This document shows positions 22,101 through 34,583 of a stretch of DNA of 64,000 nt, one piece after another. The stretch is taken from assembly GCA_000708835.1 (NCBI GenBank), contig DF237084.1:64590-128589 (forward strand). Reading direction: 5' to 3'. Source of the DNA: Klebsormidium nitens. Taxonomy: Eukaryota; Streptophyta; Klebsormidiophyceae; Klebsormidiales; Klebsormidiaceae. The notes beneath the pieces are model-generated. The model was given only the letters and a program-made list of their open reading frames with translations, searched no databases and was not told where the DNA came from. Every line of letters starts with the position of its first letter. Position 1 is the first letter of the stretch. A program made the position numbers and the translations under genes.

Positions 22101-23513
22101 AGGCTTTCGAGATGGAGCTTTCAAGCTGTTGAACTTATGTTACTGGGTTGAAAAGATCGTCAAATACTGCGGCTTTGACGCCCAGCTGCATTGTAACCTG
22201 TAAACTTTACTTCTGGATACGTCCTGAGAGCTTCGCCCAATTCAACCGTCGATCCGGTCCGGCTGAAACAACCCAGGAAGTCTTCGCTGGGTTCGCGCCC
22301 TAGAATGACGAACAACCAACGACCCACCAACTTCTAAGTAGTCGAAAAGTGTCGCTTGATCCTTTCCGCAGAGTGATGGCGGTCGACCTCGCCCCCAAGG
22401 GCATCACAGTCAACTCGATCGCGCCCGGCGTCCATCCCGGCACAGGGATGACCGGGCCGGTTGCAGAGCACACCAAGCAGGCGGTCAAGGCAATCCCCGA
22501 TGGCAGGTACGTCAGCACACCGGTTCTGTGGACAACACCAAACAGTCGGTTAAGGCAGTGCCCGATGGCAGGTACGTAGCAAACCCGTTCTTTAGTAGGC
22601 CACATCTGCGATTTGTGCAGCCAGAACGGAGCGCTTCCTGTCGGAGTTTGGAAGGGCTGGCCAACGGTTGGAACCCAGGTGCGTTCGTAGGAAGCGGTCG
22701 CGTGTGACGGCCAATGAAGCCTCGTCTGCTGGTTGGTCTCACCGCCTCCCTACAAGCGGAGCGGTTGCGTACGTTCAAAGCGCGTCTTGCTTTGAGCTTG
22801 TACTGAGCGGCATCACATCCTCAAAAGCTGCCCGATGAGGTTGAGGCTTTCGAGCGAGTTCTTGTTTCCTTGATTGAGGTTCTAACTTCTCTTGTACGCT
22901 CTACTCGCTGACAAAGCAGGTATAATCGCACGTCTACACCCTCATGAGTGCAAATAGTTCACGCGCTGCCTCATGTGTCCTACAACCCAGACCTTAGCTT
23001 TGACCGCCTCTTTCGCATCGGGTCCGCTTTTCAACAGCCACTCCATATGCGGATCCTTCTGAGTACCATCAGGAGGGGACGCGTCACATTCTGTCCCTGA
23101 AAAGTATTTGAACAGCGACCGCGAAAGGTGCGTCCGACACACACTTGGATACTTTGTGCTGCGCGCTCAAACTCGGGCCCGTTGAACGCAGGGTCAACAT
23201 GTTGCAGCGCCAGTCTGTAACTCATTTAGGTGCGACATCACCAAAATCCGACAATGCACTATCCCCCGCCTTCCGTGGACGTATCGAACACCTCGTCGAA
23301 AAGGAAGTGTTGTCCTTGCGTCTAAGGGCCCCAACAAACGTTGGCTGTGCGTGCAGGTGGGGCGACCCTGACGCGACGGACCTGATGGGCACTCTCCTGT
23401 TGCTTGCGAGCGAGCGCGGGGCGCGGCACATGGTGGGTGCGATCATCCCCATCGACGGCGGACATCACCTGTACACCATGGACATGTTTAATCCGACCGG
23501 CATCTTCCAGTGA
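19152..23513 (+). CDS. Short-chain dehydrogenase/reductase (classical SDR), five exons
   Basis: NAD(P)-dependent oxidoreductase; substrate cannot be told from sequence. Exons 19152-19337, 20340-20459, 21156-21403, 22372-22506, 23357-23513 give 281 aa with all phases consistent. Seen: cofactor motif TGASSGLG (residues 26-33), LDV, NNAG, Ser in NNSSNMAF (about 157-158), catalytic Y173-x3-K177 in [10 protein letters not shown], the [11 protein letters not shown] strand, and a C-terminal IDGGHH. Length fits classical SDRs. No transit peptide or membrane segment is obvious, so probably cytosolic. The third intron starts with GC (CAG then GCAAGC) instead of GT and ends in CGCAG. The fourth intron opens with a copy of the preceding exon's end. 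Confidence 0.92.
21582..21627. repeat. Imperfect hairpin in the SDR GC-AG intron
   Basis: GTGGCTCTTCGCTCC and, 13 bases later, GGAGCGAAGAACCAC form a stem with one mismatch. A further GGAGCAAAGAACCAC lies about 60 bp upstream. Function unknown. Confidence 0.5.
22450..22571 (+). repeat. SDR exon 4 end and donor duplicated in tandem
   Basis: About 57 bp ending in GATGGCAG and the donor GTACGT (GT at 22507) recur immediately downstream (GT at 22572), period 65 bp. The copy reads [12 protein letters not shown] in one frame against [12 protein letters not shown] in the true exon, so it derives from coding sequence. Confidence 0.85.
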
Positions 23514-24848
23514 GGAGTGCAAGGGCGAATATTGATCACAACGAAGCGCTTGTGGAATTTTCCACGGAAAGACGTGCGCGTTGAAATAAGGTCTAGTGCA
23601 GGAATGAAAGGCGCACGTGCAGGATTTGGAGCTTGCACGAGTTTTTGAAATTCAAGGAATGAACTTGGTGGGCTGTATAGGGAGTGCGTACAACGGATTT
23701 GTACTGTAGTGTGAGAAAATTTCCGCATGCATGACAATTAATGTGACAATTAAATGTAACCTTGGAGGAGCCTTGGACTCAGCCGCCTTGGACCTTACAA
23801 GCTGCTAGCTTACAAAAGAGCTATGCTCAGGACAAGTGAGGGTATATATTGATGACTGGGTTAACTACTACTGGTCTTGCATAGTGCACTAGGCGGGCAG
23901 CAGTGTGCCATGCAAATTGTCGACGCATCGTGGAAGCAAGCCCCCCGGCAGCTCTGGTGTGGATCATCATGCCAGTAAACCAAAGGGACTGCATGTGGTA
24001 CTGATAGTTGGGCCGATCAATCATGCAGTCATAACGACACTTCGACGCCAGCCACTGCGTACGGCTAATCTTCACTTATGCAACTATGTGAAAGCTCTGA
24101 TCGTCGACAAGCCATGCATGAGTTTGCAATGCATGGCATACTGCCAGCTTGCCTTTCATTTGTACATGAGCTTTGAGTGACCAGCGGGATCTGACAATCC
24201 GTGAAACTTTTAGGAACAATTATAACCCACACGATTGAGTCAATTTGAGCGCAAAGGTCCCGCGGACAGGCCGTTGTTTGCTTGAATTCGAGAGCGCACT
24301 CCTATACGAGCGATTGTTGCGTTGCCAGGTTTTGTCAACTTCAGGCTTATGCAAGCCTGACTCTGACCTTCCAAAAATTTGAACGCATGTCATACATGTG
24401 AACGGACTGGTCATGTTGCAACTTGAAGTTTGCAAGAATCGCATGCAGCAAAGAGAGTCTAGTATAACACGGGCACGCAGAAAATATGCATGACACGATA
24501 GTTCTTCCATTGGTACGGATTGATCCCTGGCTCCTCGACCTGGTCTTCATAGCTGACGGGTGGCGTCTACCATCAAGTGCTATCACAACTATGGCGGATC
24601 AGATCCTATCTGAGCGTTGCCCTCTTTTGACTGTTCGTTGCTCCAGGCTTTACCTTTGCATACAACGGGCACTACCGACGACCCATGCAGTCGTCTTCGC
24701 TTGGAGCCACAATCGACCACCGACAGTCGGACTGGAAAGCCCCTGGATTGTGAAGGAAAACTTTAGGAGGGGAGCGGATGCTTGGATCACACGACTCGGC
24801 ATCCGGGCATAGCCTTCCAATCTTCAAATTTCCTAAAGAACCTGAAAA

Positions 24849-24950
24849 GGGCGAAGGCCGACTAGGCGGATGTGCGAAGACTAAAGGGCGGTTCCGAAAG
24901 GGCGACGGCCGACTAGGCGGATGTGCGAAGACTAAAGGGCGGTTCCGTTC
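24849..24950. repeat. 51-bp tandem duplication, in frame in a short open frame
   Basis: Two nearly identical 51-bp units start at 24849 and 24900 (GGGCGAAGGCCGACTAGG, and the same with GGGCGACGG). The period is 17 codons, so the open frame 24778-25164 on the plus strand repeats LGGCAKTKGRFR. No known protein was recognised. Confidence 0.7.
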
Positions 24951-25415
24951 AGGAGATGAAGAAAGAGATGCGACGTTCTTTGAGTTGCAGGGCCAAGGAG
25001 TGGATTCAATTGCTCCTGCACTGTGTGAGCGAACAAAAGCGAGAGACTGGCACTTTCTCGGGGTTCAAGTTCAAGCACGGACGAAGAGACGCTTCATGGA
25101 GGCTTTAAGAAACGGTCATAAGAACGTAACTTCGAGCCGTCAACACAAAGTACGAGAGCGGTAGTCGAGAAGGAAACTCCAACCTGGTACGACAATGTAG
25201 TGCACCCGAACACAGATTGCAGACACCCCAAACAGCCACCAAGGACCTGATAGGACAGAAGGACGAGGACAGGAGGAGCACAAAAGTTCTACTGCTCTGG
25301 CGGACGCGTTGTACAACAGACGTGCAATAGAAAGAAAACACTGGAGCCTAGTTCTCTTCCAGCCCCGGGAGAAAAGTTTCGTGCCACGAGCAGTCCAGAA
25401 TTAAACAGGCTACAG

Positions 25416-25451
25416 AAGCGTCTGATGCGACTCGTCAGCATCAGACGGCTT
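25416..25451. repeat. Short inverted repeat (stem-loop)
   Basis: CGTCTGATGC and GCATCAGACG form a perfect 10-bp stem around a 9-base loop, extended by AAG/CTT with one bulge. No gene is adjacent; it could be chance or a remnant of a mobile element. Confidence 0.4.
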
Positions 25452-26810
25452 ACGTTAGGCTCCACCTGTTGGGAAGTCATGTCCTTCCGGCGCTCTGTCC
25501 CTCAGACCAGCCAGCTGACCAGCTCGTGGGTCCGATCCCCGCCCAAGGGAACAAGTTGCCCAGTAAGTCGTGAGGCTAGATGACGTCAGCCAAGCCGTCG
25601 CTGCTGCTGGAACCGTGCCGATGTGGTGTGGGCTGCTCTACTGAGCCGATGCAGTGTGGAATAGTGCCAGTGGCGCAAAACCGGCGACTTTGCAGCAGGG
25701 ACGAGGAATCTTGTGGAAACGATGGCAGCGGTCTGCGCGTGTGGGCCTGCAGGGGCGACAGGGATTGGGGTCGACACCGCAACCGAAGACAATTGTGGCT
25801 GTAATGCTAGAGTCTAGATCCTTTGCACGCTCTTTTGCAGGCGCCTCTTAATCTCGTCTTTGGAGCAGATTCTCACAGGACCAGTCTCTGGTCACCTGTA
25901 GCTTCACGAGACCCGCAGGCAAAGCTTTGGGCAGGACGACGCAAAAGGAGGCAGGAAATGTGTTTGGCTAAGTCGCGAACGTCCAAACCTTGGCCAGTCA
26001 GCGGCTGCTCAATTACTGGATTCTGTGCCAACCTGCTTGCCTGCATTCCACGGTCGGACATGGCTTGTGAAGGTGAACTCCACGCCCCCAGTTGTAAAAC
26101 GGACATTCCTCTGGCTCGGCTGTTGGACCCCGATTTTTGCTTGTCAAGACTCGATAGAGTAGGACCATTGTTTCAAAAGCAATTAGCGCAGAGGCCAGCT
26201 CATACGAGCAAGGTCTGAGGCAACTTGCAGGGATATAGGTTAGAAACCAGTTCCCAAGAGCTTGTCTCTTACCGCAAGTGCCGCAGCTGAGTGCCTCACG
26301 TCGAAGAGCTTTCGCTTCGTCTGAACCGTGCATGGCACAAGGTGCCGCGCATCTCCCAGAGTCAGCCGAGAGCGGACCACTACTGGTGACGTAGTCGGAG
26401 TCTTAAATGCTGTCAGCGTCGGATGCTCGATCGACATGGCGACTCAGCGTCCTGAATGAAAAGACATGGCGCCTTCAGCGTGAAAGATGTCAAATCGCGC
26501 GAAAGGAAAGTTCGAGTCAGCTCGTCGATCTGCAATAGCTGTGACAGGAACATTCCGCTTCGTCCCGACCTCCCAAAAAGGATTGAACTTGTATGAGTTG
26601 AAGAGTGGAAAAGACGGACCCTATGACGGTCAACAGCCTTTGGGGAAAGTAACCTGTAGAAGTGGTGGAACTGTGCATTGTCTTCGAACACGATAAGATG
26701 AATGGTGATCTTGCGAATCCGAGTCTTGCTAGAAACACCATCATCTGACACTGACACTTGATGCACACACCCTCGTCTGGATGAGCGGCAAACAGTTGGT
26801 GACAAGATTC

Positions 26811-28257
26811 TCAAAATATAGTCGCTCCCACAGAAGTTATTGTACTATGCTGCCAACATTGATAACAAGAGATGCGATGGACAGCTAGCAACCGCATAGA
26901 CAATGAGACTTTACCGCATCCTCCAAGTTCTGAAAAACCTCCTGAGCTATTGAAGGCTGCTTCAAGATTGTTCAAGATGGCCCTTACTGTCGAGGAAACA
27001 AGCATACTGCTCCAGTCAATGGCAACAGCATTTTGGTGTGTTCCATGCTCCACAACGTGTTCCAACGATCTCCCATCATGCGCTGTACCCTTGCAAGCAA
27101 AAAGACGGCGGCAACCGTTTTGCAGAGCTTGCAAAAAGCTAACCTCATTTTGAATAATGCAACAAAAACGCTCACCTTTCAGCAGCTTCCCCCTGCTGAC
27201 CCCTTCCATCATATTGTCTGGCTTGGCATTAGCCCCCATGCATGAACGCTGTTCAGAAGCTTCCTTTAGTCTTCTCTTTCGAGCCCGCTCTACGGGTTTT
27301 ACGCATCCTTTACAGCAGGACTTAAGACCATCGCTGCTGTACTTGTTTTTGTAGAAGTCGTCCGCCGGTTTCACCTTTCCACAGATGCCACACTTTTTGT
27401 CTTTTGTCTCCCTTTGGAAGATACATGGAAGCCCTCTTTACAATTGTCCGATAGTGTGCTCCAGATTTGTTCTGGCATGCTTTGCACTTGCGAATAGCCC
27501 TTGCAAGTAAACCATTCCATTTGGCAAATTCTCCCGCCAGCTTGATCTTACCACACACATTACACTGGCGCGAAGTTTCCGGCGGCACATCATGCAATAG
27601 CCTGCTTGCCATTTCGCTTTGACAGCTCCGGCAATGGCTGGCCAGCTTATCCTTCCGCCCCCGATTTCTAGCAAAATCTCGCACTTCCTTAAATACACCG
27701 CACACAGGGCAAACCTTGCCCTTATCCCATGCCAGCTCCAAGCTCCAAGCCAGATGATGCAATGGTTTCCCTGCTCGCCGCAACCGGAAAGCAGCCAGGC
27801 ATCCTCTGCAGGTGTCTGTCCGCCCATCTACACTCGTCTTTGTTGTCTCAAAATCCACATGCAGCTTTTGACGGTGGCATGTGGTGCACTGTTTACTTGG
27901 GCCAGGTCCAACAGCAGGCCCAGGTTGTTCCGCTGCCTTTGGGACACTGTCCTTGGTCTGACTGAATTTCCTGTTGCTGATAGATGAGGCTGACCGGAGC
28001 TGATTGATTGCTTCGTCTTTTGCAGACAATTGAAGAGCCAGTAAAATGCCAGTCAGCATTGGCAGCTTTTGCAGCTTGAAGCGGCCAAGGCCCCCCTCGC
28101 AAGCCTGCTGAGAACTTACATGAGCGCCGGAAGTTGCTTGACAAACCGCACTGGTTGCTACCCTTGGAACGATGTTTGTTGCCGCTTGGAGGATGCATAC
28201 TCTACTTGCTGAGGACCCCAAGAGGGGCAGAGCTCGAAAGAACGTCGCTGCCTGCAT
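26811..28257 (-). pseudogene. Organelle-targeted CxxC-repeat protein with one frameshift
   Basis: Copy 2 of the CxxC family, intronless. The ATG at 28257 opens a 40-residue Ala/Ser/Arg-rich N-terminus resembling an organelle transit peptide. Modules of the form C-x2-C-x22-C-x2-C begin at residues 124, 183 and 232. The fourth (CGICGKVKPADDF, ending CKGC) is in another frame, reached by a one-base change near an A-run at about 27400. Beyond it the frame runs on to 26811 with no intact fifth module. Single modules resemble the zinc-binding CxxC elements next to HNH/endonuclease VII-type nucleases, but no HNH catalytic core is present. The frameshift may be a real mutation or a base-calling error in a homopolymer; the gene is otherwise well preserved. 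Confidence 0.7.
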
Positions 28258-29050
28258 TCAGTATCAAGGAGAGGAAGAGCGATAGCTGCAGCCCTCCCTG
28301 ATGCCGTATAACGAGCTGATACCTAGTAAGGACATGATGATGGAGCCCCATGCATTCCCTTCAAGTTAGAAGACACTCTGAAACTTTCAAGACGGAAGGG
28401 AAGCGGGCAGAACGGAACAATGGAATTGAATGGAAATGAGAAAGCTGTTCCTTGAGGGAAGATTCGATTTTCTGCTCACCGCCGTCGAAGCGATGTGTTC
28501 GAATAGGATAATGGCCCCCCTTTTTGCTTGCCGGCGCTTCCGGACAGGTCTACATCGCGGAACTGTTCCAGGTAAAAAAGCGCTGACAGCCAGAACTGAC
28601 GGTTGTTTCAGCAGTTTTGACCGCTTCGACGACTTCTTGAGACGAAAGAAGTCAATTTTCTCCGTTTTATTCCCTTGAACTTCATCCCAAGCCATGCACA
28701 GAAGCTAGGCCAGCAGTTGTGCGCAACACCCAGCTTCGAATGCTGATCAATTTCCGTTCTCTCAAGTCTCTTCTGCTGAACGCACGTGCTGGACTGCCTG
28801 AGGCAGCGTGGCATTGGCGCTGTCAAAGTTCTTCCCTGAAGGGCATTGCGTAATACTGATTATACAGGAACGATTCACGAAGCATACCAGAAGCATCAGT
28901 GTTTGATGAACCGTGGCAAGTTTTGTCTGGGCTTGCAGTCAAGTTTCGGCGTCTTCCATGTCCAGAACCGAATGTTCTGGCTTGCTTGAGCTGCTGCCTG
29001 GACCAGTGGTACTGTGGCCAGCTTGGGGGCATTAACACACCCTTCCAAAG
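28258..29050. promoter_or_regulatory. Head-to-head region between CxxC copy 2 and R3H-SUZ
   Basis: About 0.8 kb separates two divergent ATGs. No coding segment was recognised. It should contain the 5' UTRs and promoter(s) of both genes. Confidence 0.4.
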
Positions 29051-32000
29051 ATGGCTGCGGTTGTTGCAAAAGATGAAGAGCACGCTTGGGAGGAGGTAAG
29101 GTTGGGCCCCAGTTGGGCCTGCGACGCAGCTTACTGAAAGAAAATGCAGAGGGTCACCACAATCAGTCAGCCTTGATGTCACGTGCTTATTCCATTCCCC
29201 AAAAGGTTGTCATGTTCCTATGTGCATTAAGATCGTGCTCTTAGCTTGAAGCAAGCAAGATGGTTTTGCCTCATTGCCACAGAAATGATGGAGGAGATTG
29301 ATTGCGTAGCTCACCTGCAGCTCAGAGTAGTTCAAGAATTTTAGCGAAGGACCACCGCGTGATCTCTTACAAGCTGCCTGCGCTTTCAAGGAGGCACTGC
29401 CAGAATGACCAAGCGTCAGCTTTGATGCCCTCATCCAAGAACAGGCCTCAAGTAGGCAGTATGCAAGCTTTGCTACGCGAAAGCCAAGTAGACCTGAGCG
29501 TCGCCCCTGACTGGCAAGTGGAATTCACCGCTGCTACAGTTTCTAGCTTCTGAAAGTTCTGCTTCTATAGAATCTCATAGAGACAGCTGATTGCCAGGCA
29601 CTTAACCAACATCAGATATGGGGGCTTTGTGGATTTCCATGTCCTCCAATCATGGAACACAGTACAGCAGTATCCTTTCAAACAGCAGTCTTACCCCATG
29701 ACTCTGCAGATGTCGGAGCTGGCACATTTGGTTCAACACAACGCTGCCGTTCGCCTGCAGCTGTTGGAGGTAGAAGACATGCTGGTGGCGTGGATGGACC
29801 TTCCGCCAGAGTGAGCTCCCAGGCCCCTCCTTTTCGCTGCAAATCACTAGTGAGCTTTTGTTGTCCATCTCTTGAAGCTCGGATCTGGATACTATCTAGA
29901 CTTCAGGGTTGAAATGTGGGCAGAGGTGTAAAGGCACTACGATTTTGAGAGGGTGATTACTGAGCGGGCTAGAGGATTGTCTTTCCTATACGGAGACCCA
30001 ACGCTTCCTGCAGATCAACGTGCATCTTCATGTACTCCCCTCATTTTGATGCTTCACCTGCTCATGGTCAGGACAGCCTTGATTGAGGCACCCTAAAATC
30101 CTAAAGTTTTGCCCTAAAACCTTGAGAACCTTGAAAATCAATCCTCACTCTGTTTTCTGTTTGTCAGAAGTCCGGTGCTCCACTTGCCCCCTGCCAGCCC
30201 CTACTTTCGTATGTTGGTCCACCGCTTGGTGGAGGCTTTTGGGTGAGGGCTCCGATCGTTCTCCTTTCCTGCCCGTTTGGATGAGATCCACTCGCCTTTT
30301 GATCATCATGAGGAACTATCAAGACCCTTATACTTGAACACGCTTCTCTTTCGAGTAAGTTGATTTCTATCCTGTCGTTGATGAGAGCAGCCTCTGAAAG
30401 GTTTGATCTCGAGTAGGCACCATTGAGAGCTTTCGGGGCTGAGAACTCCAACATATCATTAGAAGACAGTGGGCTGAATCTAGTCTCGCTTTATGTTGGG
30501 TTCTGAACATTTTGTTCGATTGAAGTAGGATCCAGGTTCGTGCATTCGCTTCTGGACATTTTGTATGATTGAAGAAGGATCCAGGTCCGTGCATTCAGTT
30601 CGGTTCTGTCTCAGAAGAATCGGGTTTGACCGCTTCACTGAAGGTTTGTGTTGCTGTTCCCTTCTTCATTGGAAGCTGCTCTTGTCAGGCTTGCCACATA
30701 TCTTGCAAATTACAGATCAGATCGACGTCTTCTGCGGCCAGAAAGCATGGCCTACTTTTGCTCCGCGCAGGGTGACCCACGTGTCGTTTGGAGAAGGCGA
30801 GGACAGACACATCGTTCTCCAGCGAAACGAAGACTCGGAAGTGTAAGTGCCTGCATCTTGTTGAATTCAGAGCATGCTCCGATACGCTGACTGTTGCACT
30901 GAAGAGTCGGGGGCCGTTGTTCGGGCTGTTTCGACAAGCAGTAGCGGCACAGTCAGTATGTCAGTAGGTAGCGATTAGACTCCCGCTGCTCCAGAACATG
31001 CGGAAGATGGTGACCGTTCGATTCCGTATCTGAAAAGCTCGCTTCTCGATCGTGACTTTCCCTACTCCATCATGTCGCTTTTTGATATTGAGTCCCAAAA
31101 CGACTACTAAAATTGCCCTCATCTCGACATCCTGGGAGCAAGTCCTCTTTAGGCATTGTTTTATGTCTATCGGACTTGTGCGAACGGTATTGCCAGTACG
31201 AATCAACGTGTTTCGCCTTCTCTCAAATCTGGCTTCTCGTGCATATCGCATCATCATTGGTCCGTTCCACGTCCGAGAACCTGGCACACGGCGCGCAAAA
31301 TGATGACGTGGAGGTCTGCGTGGGTTTCTTTGCAGCCCTCCGTTGCTCCTGTTGGACGTCCTGAGCGTTGCGGACGGTCCGTCTCTGCCCTCGGCAGCGC
31401 CCCAGATACTTCGACGCTTGTCAGGTGATGAGATACCGTTCCATTCCAGCGTCGTTTTGAGGCTTTTGAGAATTGGTCTTCCGTTTTCATCTGGCCTGAC
31501 CACCGAGTTTGGTTCTTACATTGCGGCTAAACTTACAGCAGGTTTATGTGGGTTTCCGTAGCTTAGGGTCCCTGTCCGGGCCCAAGAGTAAGCTTTCGTC
31601 GACCTTTTTAGACACGAAGAAGGGAGGTTGAAATTGTTTTCTCAGCAGTGTTCCAGATGAGTCTTGAAGGTGGAAACCTGCGCCCAGGTCGCCGCACTGT
31701 GCCTGAACGAAGCAGGTAGAAACATTTGGCTTTCTGGAGAGGTTACCCCTGACAATGCTCTCGTATTCAATTGTTTGGAGCAGAGTGCGCTGAATCGCTC
31801 GTTCTTTCAACATGGAACCCTGGGTATGACGGAAAGCCAACAACGAGATGGGCTCACCACTTCGGATCTCCTCGGTAAGGGGAAAGCATAATAAAATTTC
31901 TTTAAGAAAGTTTCTCAAGAAGTTTCTCTAAGATAATTTCACCAAGGAATCTCTAGCTTATACAAGGCAAGGAGAGCTAGAAAGAAGGAGCGAAGTAGTG

Positions 32001-33623
32001 TATGGAGCTGAGAAACCGCTTGAAAGTGGTGCTGCCTCAACTCAGATATCAGAGAATGAGGATTGACGCGGTGGAGCCACCGGCCAATCCGCCGGCAATG
32101 CTTTGGACAGCTCAGCCTCCGAACGAGGTCGCTCATAAGATCTCCTCGTCGATCTAGTTCTGCCTCCGCCTTTCTGACCGTTCGACACGTGTCAACTTGC
32201 AGCCGACCCGGCTGACGGCACTCCGCCCCCAAAGACGCCGCCCGACCCGCTCCCCACTCTCTCCGAGCGTCAGCAAGCGTACGAGGAGGCGCGCGCGCGC
32301 ATTTTTGCCCGCGATTATTCGGACGGGATTGGCGGACCGTCCGAAGACTACGAGCGGACGACCGAGAGGGAGCGCCGCGTGCCGGTCGTGGCGCAGCGGC
32401 TGATCGGGCGCGCGCTCGGGGTGGCGACCGGGGGAACAAGGGGTGGGGAGAACTTGCGGACGGGGCAAAATGGGGCTCGGAATGATGAGAACGGTCAGCT
32501 AGGAGTAACGAGTAGTAGAAATGACTCGCAGACGGAGGGGAACTTTAGAAAGGGCGAGAAAACGGGAGGGAGCGATTGCATCGAGAAAGGACCGCAGACG
32601 GGGGTAACTAGGGATGGGGAAAATGAAGGTCGCGGCGGAGCGAGGGTTCTGAAAGCGGTACCGGGACAGGCCAGTCTCGGGGAAATGGTAGAAAGACGTG
32701 GCGGTGCGGAAAACGCCGTCCGCCTTTCGGACGCGCGACGAGGAGTGGAAAAGGGCGGTACGGACTGTGAGGGAAAGGAACGTAAGGATTGTGACGACGG
32801 GCTGCAACAGCGGGGCTTGGAAAGTGCGCATGAGGAAACGGTAACTAGAGGTGACGGGAAAATGGTACTGAGCAAAGAGAGCGGCGGGAAAACGCTGGAG
32901 GCGGAGCGGAAGTCGTACCGGGGAGGGGGTCGAAAAAGAGCGACGAAGGCGCGCGACGGGAGCCAGTCCGGGAAACCGTCAAGTCCCAACGAAGTAGGAA
33001 GGGGAGAGGTTTCGAACGGACAAATTGAGGAAGCGAAGAATGGGGAGACAGGGGACAGCCCGGTGAGAAACGCGGTTCAAAATTTCGACGAAGATGGCGC
33101 GTCTGCAAAGACGCCTTCGCACACAGGGTTACCGGAGCCAACCACGAGTTTGGCGGTGGATAGCGTTCAAAGGAGGGCGGGAAAGAGTCCCGGGCAGGGG
33201 GCGGGCGCCCGCATGTTTCGGATGGCACTTCCAAGGGGACAGGTTGGTCAGCGGGTTCGGACGGAGAGAAGTGTCCGAACGGGGGAGCTGCCGAAGGACG
33301 AGACAAGTGCAGGAGAGAGGCCGTGTCGAGAGTCTTTTCGTGCTTCTATTCAGAAGGATGTAGGTGACGTTGAAAATGGTCGAGATGTCTCCAATGTTTG
33401 TCCAAGTAAAAGAGAAGAAAGCTCGACAAGAAACAGTGATGCCGGTGAGTCCCAAGAATTCGAATGCAGAGATACGCACGCGTCGCGTCTTGAAAGGGAT
33501 GAAGCAGCGGAGAAGGTAGAGTCAACAGTGAAGCGGAAAGGTTTGCCCCTTGTTGCGGGTAAGATGCTGTCGCATGCGCTGGGCCTCACGCAAAGGGGTT
33601 GGGGTCAAGTAGGCAGACCTTGA
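29051..33623 (+). CDS. R3H-SUZ domain nucleic-acid-binding protein, six exons
   Basis: Probable single-stranded nucleic acid/RNA-binding protein. Exons 29051-29095, 29710-29810, 30198-30242, 30771-30842, 31336-31424 and 32203-33623 total 1773 bases, 590 aa, with every phase consistent. The start MAAVVAKDEEHAWEE is a good ATG context followed by a GTAAG donor. The R3H core is PYFRMLVHRLVEAFG (signature R-x3-H) followed by VSFGEGEDRHIVL, assembled only after splicing. A linker with PQILRR leads to a SUZ motif, LSERQQAYEEARARIFARDY, at the start of the last exon. The remaining roughly 400 residues are low-complexity, Gly/Arg/Glu/Ser/Lys rich and probably disordered. Plant R3H-SUZ proteins are little characterised. 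Confidence 0.88.
30507..30605. repeat. 49-bp tandem repeat, two copies, in an R3H-SUZ intron
   Basis: Units beginning ACATTTTGTTCGATTGAAG (30507) and ACATTTTGTATGATTGAAG (30556) share GGATCCAGGT and CGTGCATTC. It does not overlap an exon. Confidence 0.75.
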
Positions 33624-34583
33624 TTCTAGGTTGTGCGTAATGAACGACCAGAGTCCAGTCCGACTGCCTATGCGGCTACCTATACTGCACCTGCCCCAAT
33701 ACTTCATCACCCGCTTACATGGGACTGCCCAATCGACTTCTAGTGTGAGCTGGATGTTCCATGACAGACGGTCATATCTTGCCGCTCATTGGAGTGTTTG
33801 TCATGCCGTAAATTCGAGAATTTGCTGGCTCAACGTGAACGCGTGAACGCTTTCAAGCTATGTTCGGCGAGTCGTTCGTACGTGCAGTGTTGGGTCATTC
33901 GAGTGATCATAGACCGTCCATTTATACGGCCCTCTAGGTTGATTGGACACTTTGATAATACCATAAGCAAAACCTGATTCGAGTATTATAATGCATAAAT
34001 TTGCAATTCCGAAAGATCCAGGGGAATCGACGATCAAATTCGCCCTGCTTAAGTCGAGTCCGGTCAACATGGGTGTCTTTTACAAGTAAGCCTCAAGCTG
34101 GCTTAGCACGCGCTTTTAAAATTGCAGTTGGCAAAATAAAATTCTTCAACACAATACTATAGGAATGCAAGTCTGCACATTGACAACGTATTTTGGCAAG
34201 TCGTAATAAAGTTTGATAAAGATAGAGCATTGTTCCGGGCTAGCTGCATGACGGGCCATCCGCGCACAGGATTCAAACCAGGATCGGAACTTGGACAGCA
34301 TCTTCTTGGAATATGTAGCTGCCTGACAATCATGTACTTATTCACCAATCACGCCGCCCGGCGCACAGAATCTGATGCAAAAATAAAAGACAAGACGGTA
34401 GTGATAACGGTGGCACCACATGCATTACTCAGACGCGGCCGCCACAGGGGGACAGTGACACTCTACTGTATCATTCGGTGAAGCGATTGGCAATTCACAT
34501 GTGCATTTAAAAGCGGAACAGAGCAATAAAATCTACGTGAAGGAGATTGCAGCGACTCAGACGACGGACTCTCTAGAAAATCG
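33624..34583. other. Convergent intergenic region, no gene seen
   Basis: The 960 bp between the stop codons of R3H-SUZ (plus) and the aminotransferase (minus) should hold both 3' UTRs. No coding or structural element was recognised. Confidence 0.5.

Larger units (their letters stand above)
23514..26810. other. Intergenic, 3.3 kb, no gene recognised
   Basis: This lies between the convergent SDR gene and CxxC copy 2. It holds a 51-bp tandem duplication at 24849, a hairpin at 25416 and one GATGACGTCAGC 12-mer at 25579. Open frames up to 133 codons occur on both strands but show no domain, splice pattern or similarity to other genes here. Confidence 0.4.

Noticed and set aside
32495-33479. Minus-strand open frames opposite the last R3H-SUZ exon
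   Set aside because: Same artefact of purine-rich coding sequence; no motifs or splice context.
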